From contig VZTG01007655.1 in the NCBI GenBank assembly GCA_013397845.1, forward strand, positions 518,505 through 582,504: 64,000 nucleotides of DNA. Reading direction: 5' to 3'. Each line of letters begins with the position of its first letter. The stretch's first letter is position 1. The notes beneath the pieces were generated by a model. It saw only the letters and a program-made list of their open reading frames with translations, made no database searches and was not told where the DNA came from. Both the position numbers and the translations under genes were made by a program. Positions 53,501 through 64,000 of this stretch are shown one piece after another. Source of the DNA: Melanocharis versteri. Lineage: Eukaryota; Chordata; Aves; Passeriformes; Melanocharitidae.

Positions 53501-53786
53501 TTTATGCTTGAAATCACAAAAATCCTGGATCTTCCCGTTTCATTGTTTAAAAAGTTTGCACCATCAGACTGACATACCATGAGACTCCCATTCCTTTTCA
53601 GCTCTGCTTTGGTCATCATTTGATTAATATCACGTTTATCACGAATACATACATTTGAGAGAAGTCTTCCCACGCACACCAAAAATAACCTGTATCATGC
53701 TCTGTCTTCAAAATTGTTGCAAAAATTACCCCTGCCCCACGCCACCCCATGGACACAGTTAAAAGGAAAACAATGGCATTACTTAC

Positions 53787-53926
53787 TAGGAACTCCAGAC
53801 ACCAGCCGTAGTGGACGTAATACTCGGAAAGCCCGCAGTGCTTTAACATCGAATCCGGCACCTTTTCCTCCTATTGAATTCCCCCCATCTGCTTTGGTTG
53901 CTTGTTCTAAAATTGCACTAAAAAGC
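53787..53926 (-). CDS. CACNA1C: CACNA1C exon 5: repeat I S3-S4 and S4 voltage sensor
   Basis: This 140-nt exon enters in phase 2 (its first G completes the glycine of exon 4) and leaves in phase 1. It encodes the end of S3 ([14 protein letters not shown]), a Gly-rich S3-S4 loop ([10 protein letters not shown]) and the S4 segment ([20 protein letters not shown]). Basic residues at every third position (K, R, R, R, R) form the voltage sensor that moves on depolarisation. The acceptor is ctttttgcag and the donor gtaagt. The loop differs from the human version as I remember it by a few small residues, while S4 looks unchanged. The frame is intact. Confidence 0.97.

Positions 53927-64000
<10,074 letters not shown>

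Larger units (their letters stand above)
33345..53786 (-). other. CACNA1C: CACNA1C intron 5 (contains tandem-repeat island and assembly gap)
   Basis: This 20.4-kb intron runs from the exon 5 donor (gtaagt) to the exon 6 acceptor (ctctctgcag). Most is AT-rich intron without recognisable genes. It contains the GC-rich tandem-repeat island at about 38005-39262, the candidate secreted-protein exon at 39324-39877, and the N gap at 41000-41550 with an adjoining poly(A) run. Stretches 33345-38000 and 41600-53786 show nothing else I can support beyond short open frames with no protein-like character. Confidence 0.85.

Overview
The window is vertebrate intronic DNA, most likely from a bird. Two signs point that way: the recognisable interspersed repeats are CR1-type LINE fragments (none resembling Alu or L1 was noticed), and intron 5 carries a GC-rich tandem-repeat island of a kind familiar from avian microchromosomes. 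No prokaryotic, tRNA, rRNA or CRISPR feature was seen. There is one assembly gap of 551 N (41000-41550).

One gene crosses the whole window on the minus strand: CACNA1C, the pore-forming alpha-1 subunit of the L-type calcium channel Cav1.2. Its 5' end lies beyond base 64000 and its 3' end beyond base 1. Seven coding exons were delimited with matching splice sites and reading phases. In transcription order (human-style numbering) they are exon 4 (60560-60699), 5 (53787-53926), 6 (33183-33344), 7 (31384-31580), the mutually exclusive pair 8a (12067-12170) and 8 (11587-11690), and 9 (5400-5572). Together they encode repeat I from S2 to S6 plus the start of the I-II linker, which holds the beta-subunit binding site. 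Exon 3 was not found, so 60700-64000 is the 3' end of intron 3. Exon 10 was not found either, so 1-5399 is the start of intron 9.

The 8a/8 pair is the clearest regulatory module. Both are 104 nt with the same phases, lie 376 bp apart and share the same donor. Including both, or neither, brings an in-frame stop within a few codons. A pyrimidine tract with PTB-like motifs precedes exon 8a, and another follows the exon 9 donor.

Beyond the channel, two unrecognised candidates on the same strand have the parts of 3' terminal exons (acceptor, short ORF, stop, downstream AATAAA). One in intron 9 would encode a 39-residue single-pass membrane microprotein (4477-4596). One in intron 5 would encode a 74-residue secreted cysteine-rich protein (39644-39868). 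Both are inferences from sequence alone. The tandem-repeat island (about 38005-39262) contains four E2F-like sites spaced exactly 24 bp apart. Smaller items are a near-perfect hairpin in intron 7, a palindrome, CR1 fragments and a CpG-richer patch upstream of exon 4.
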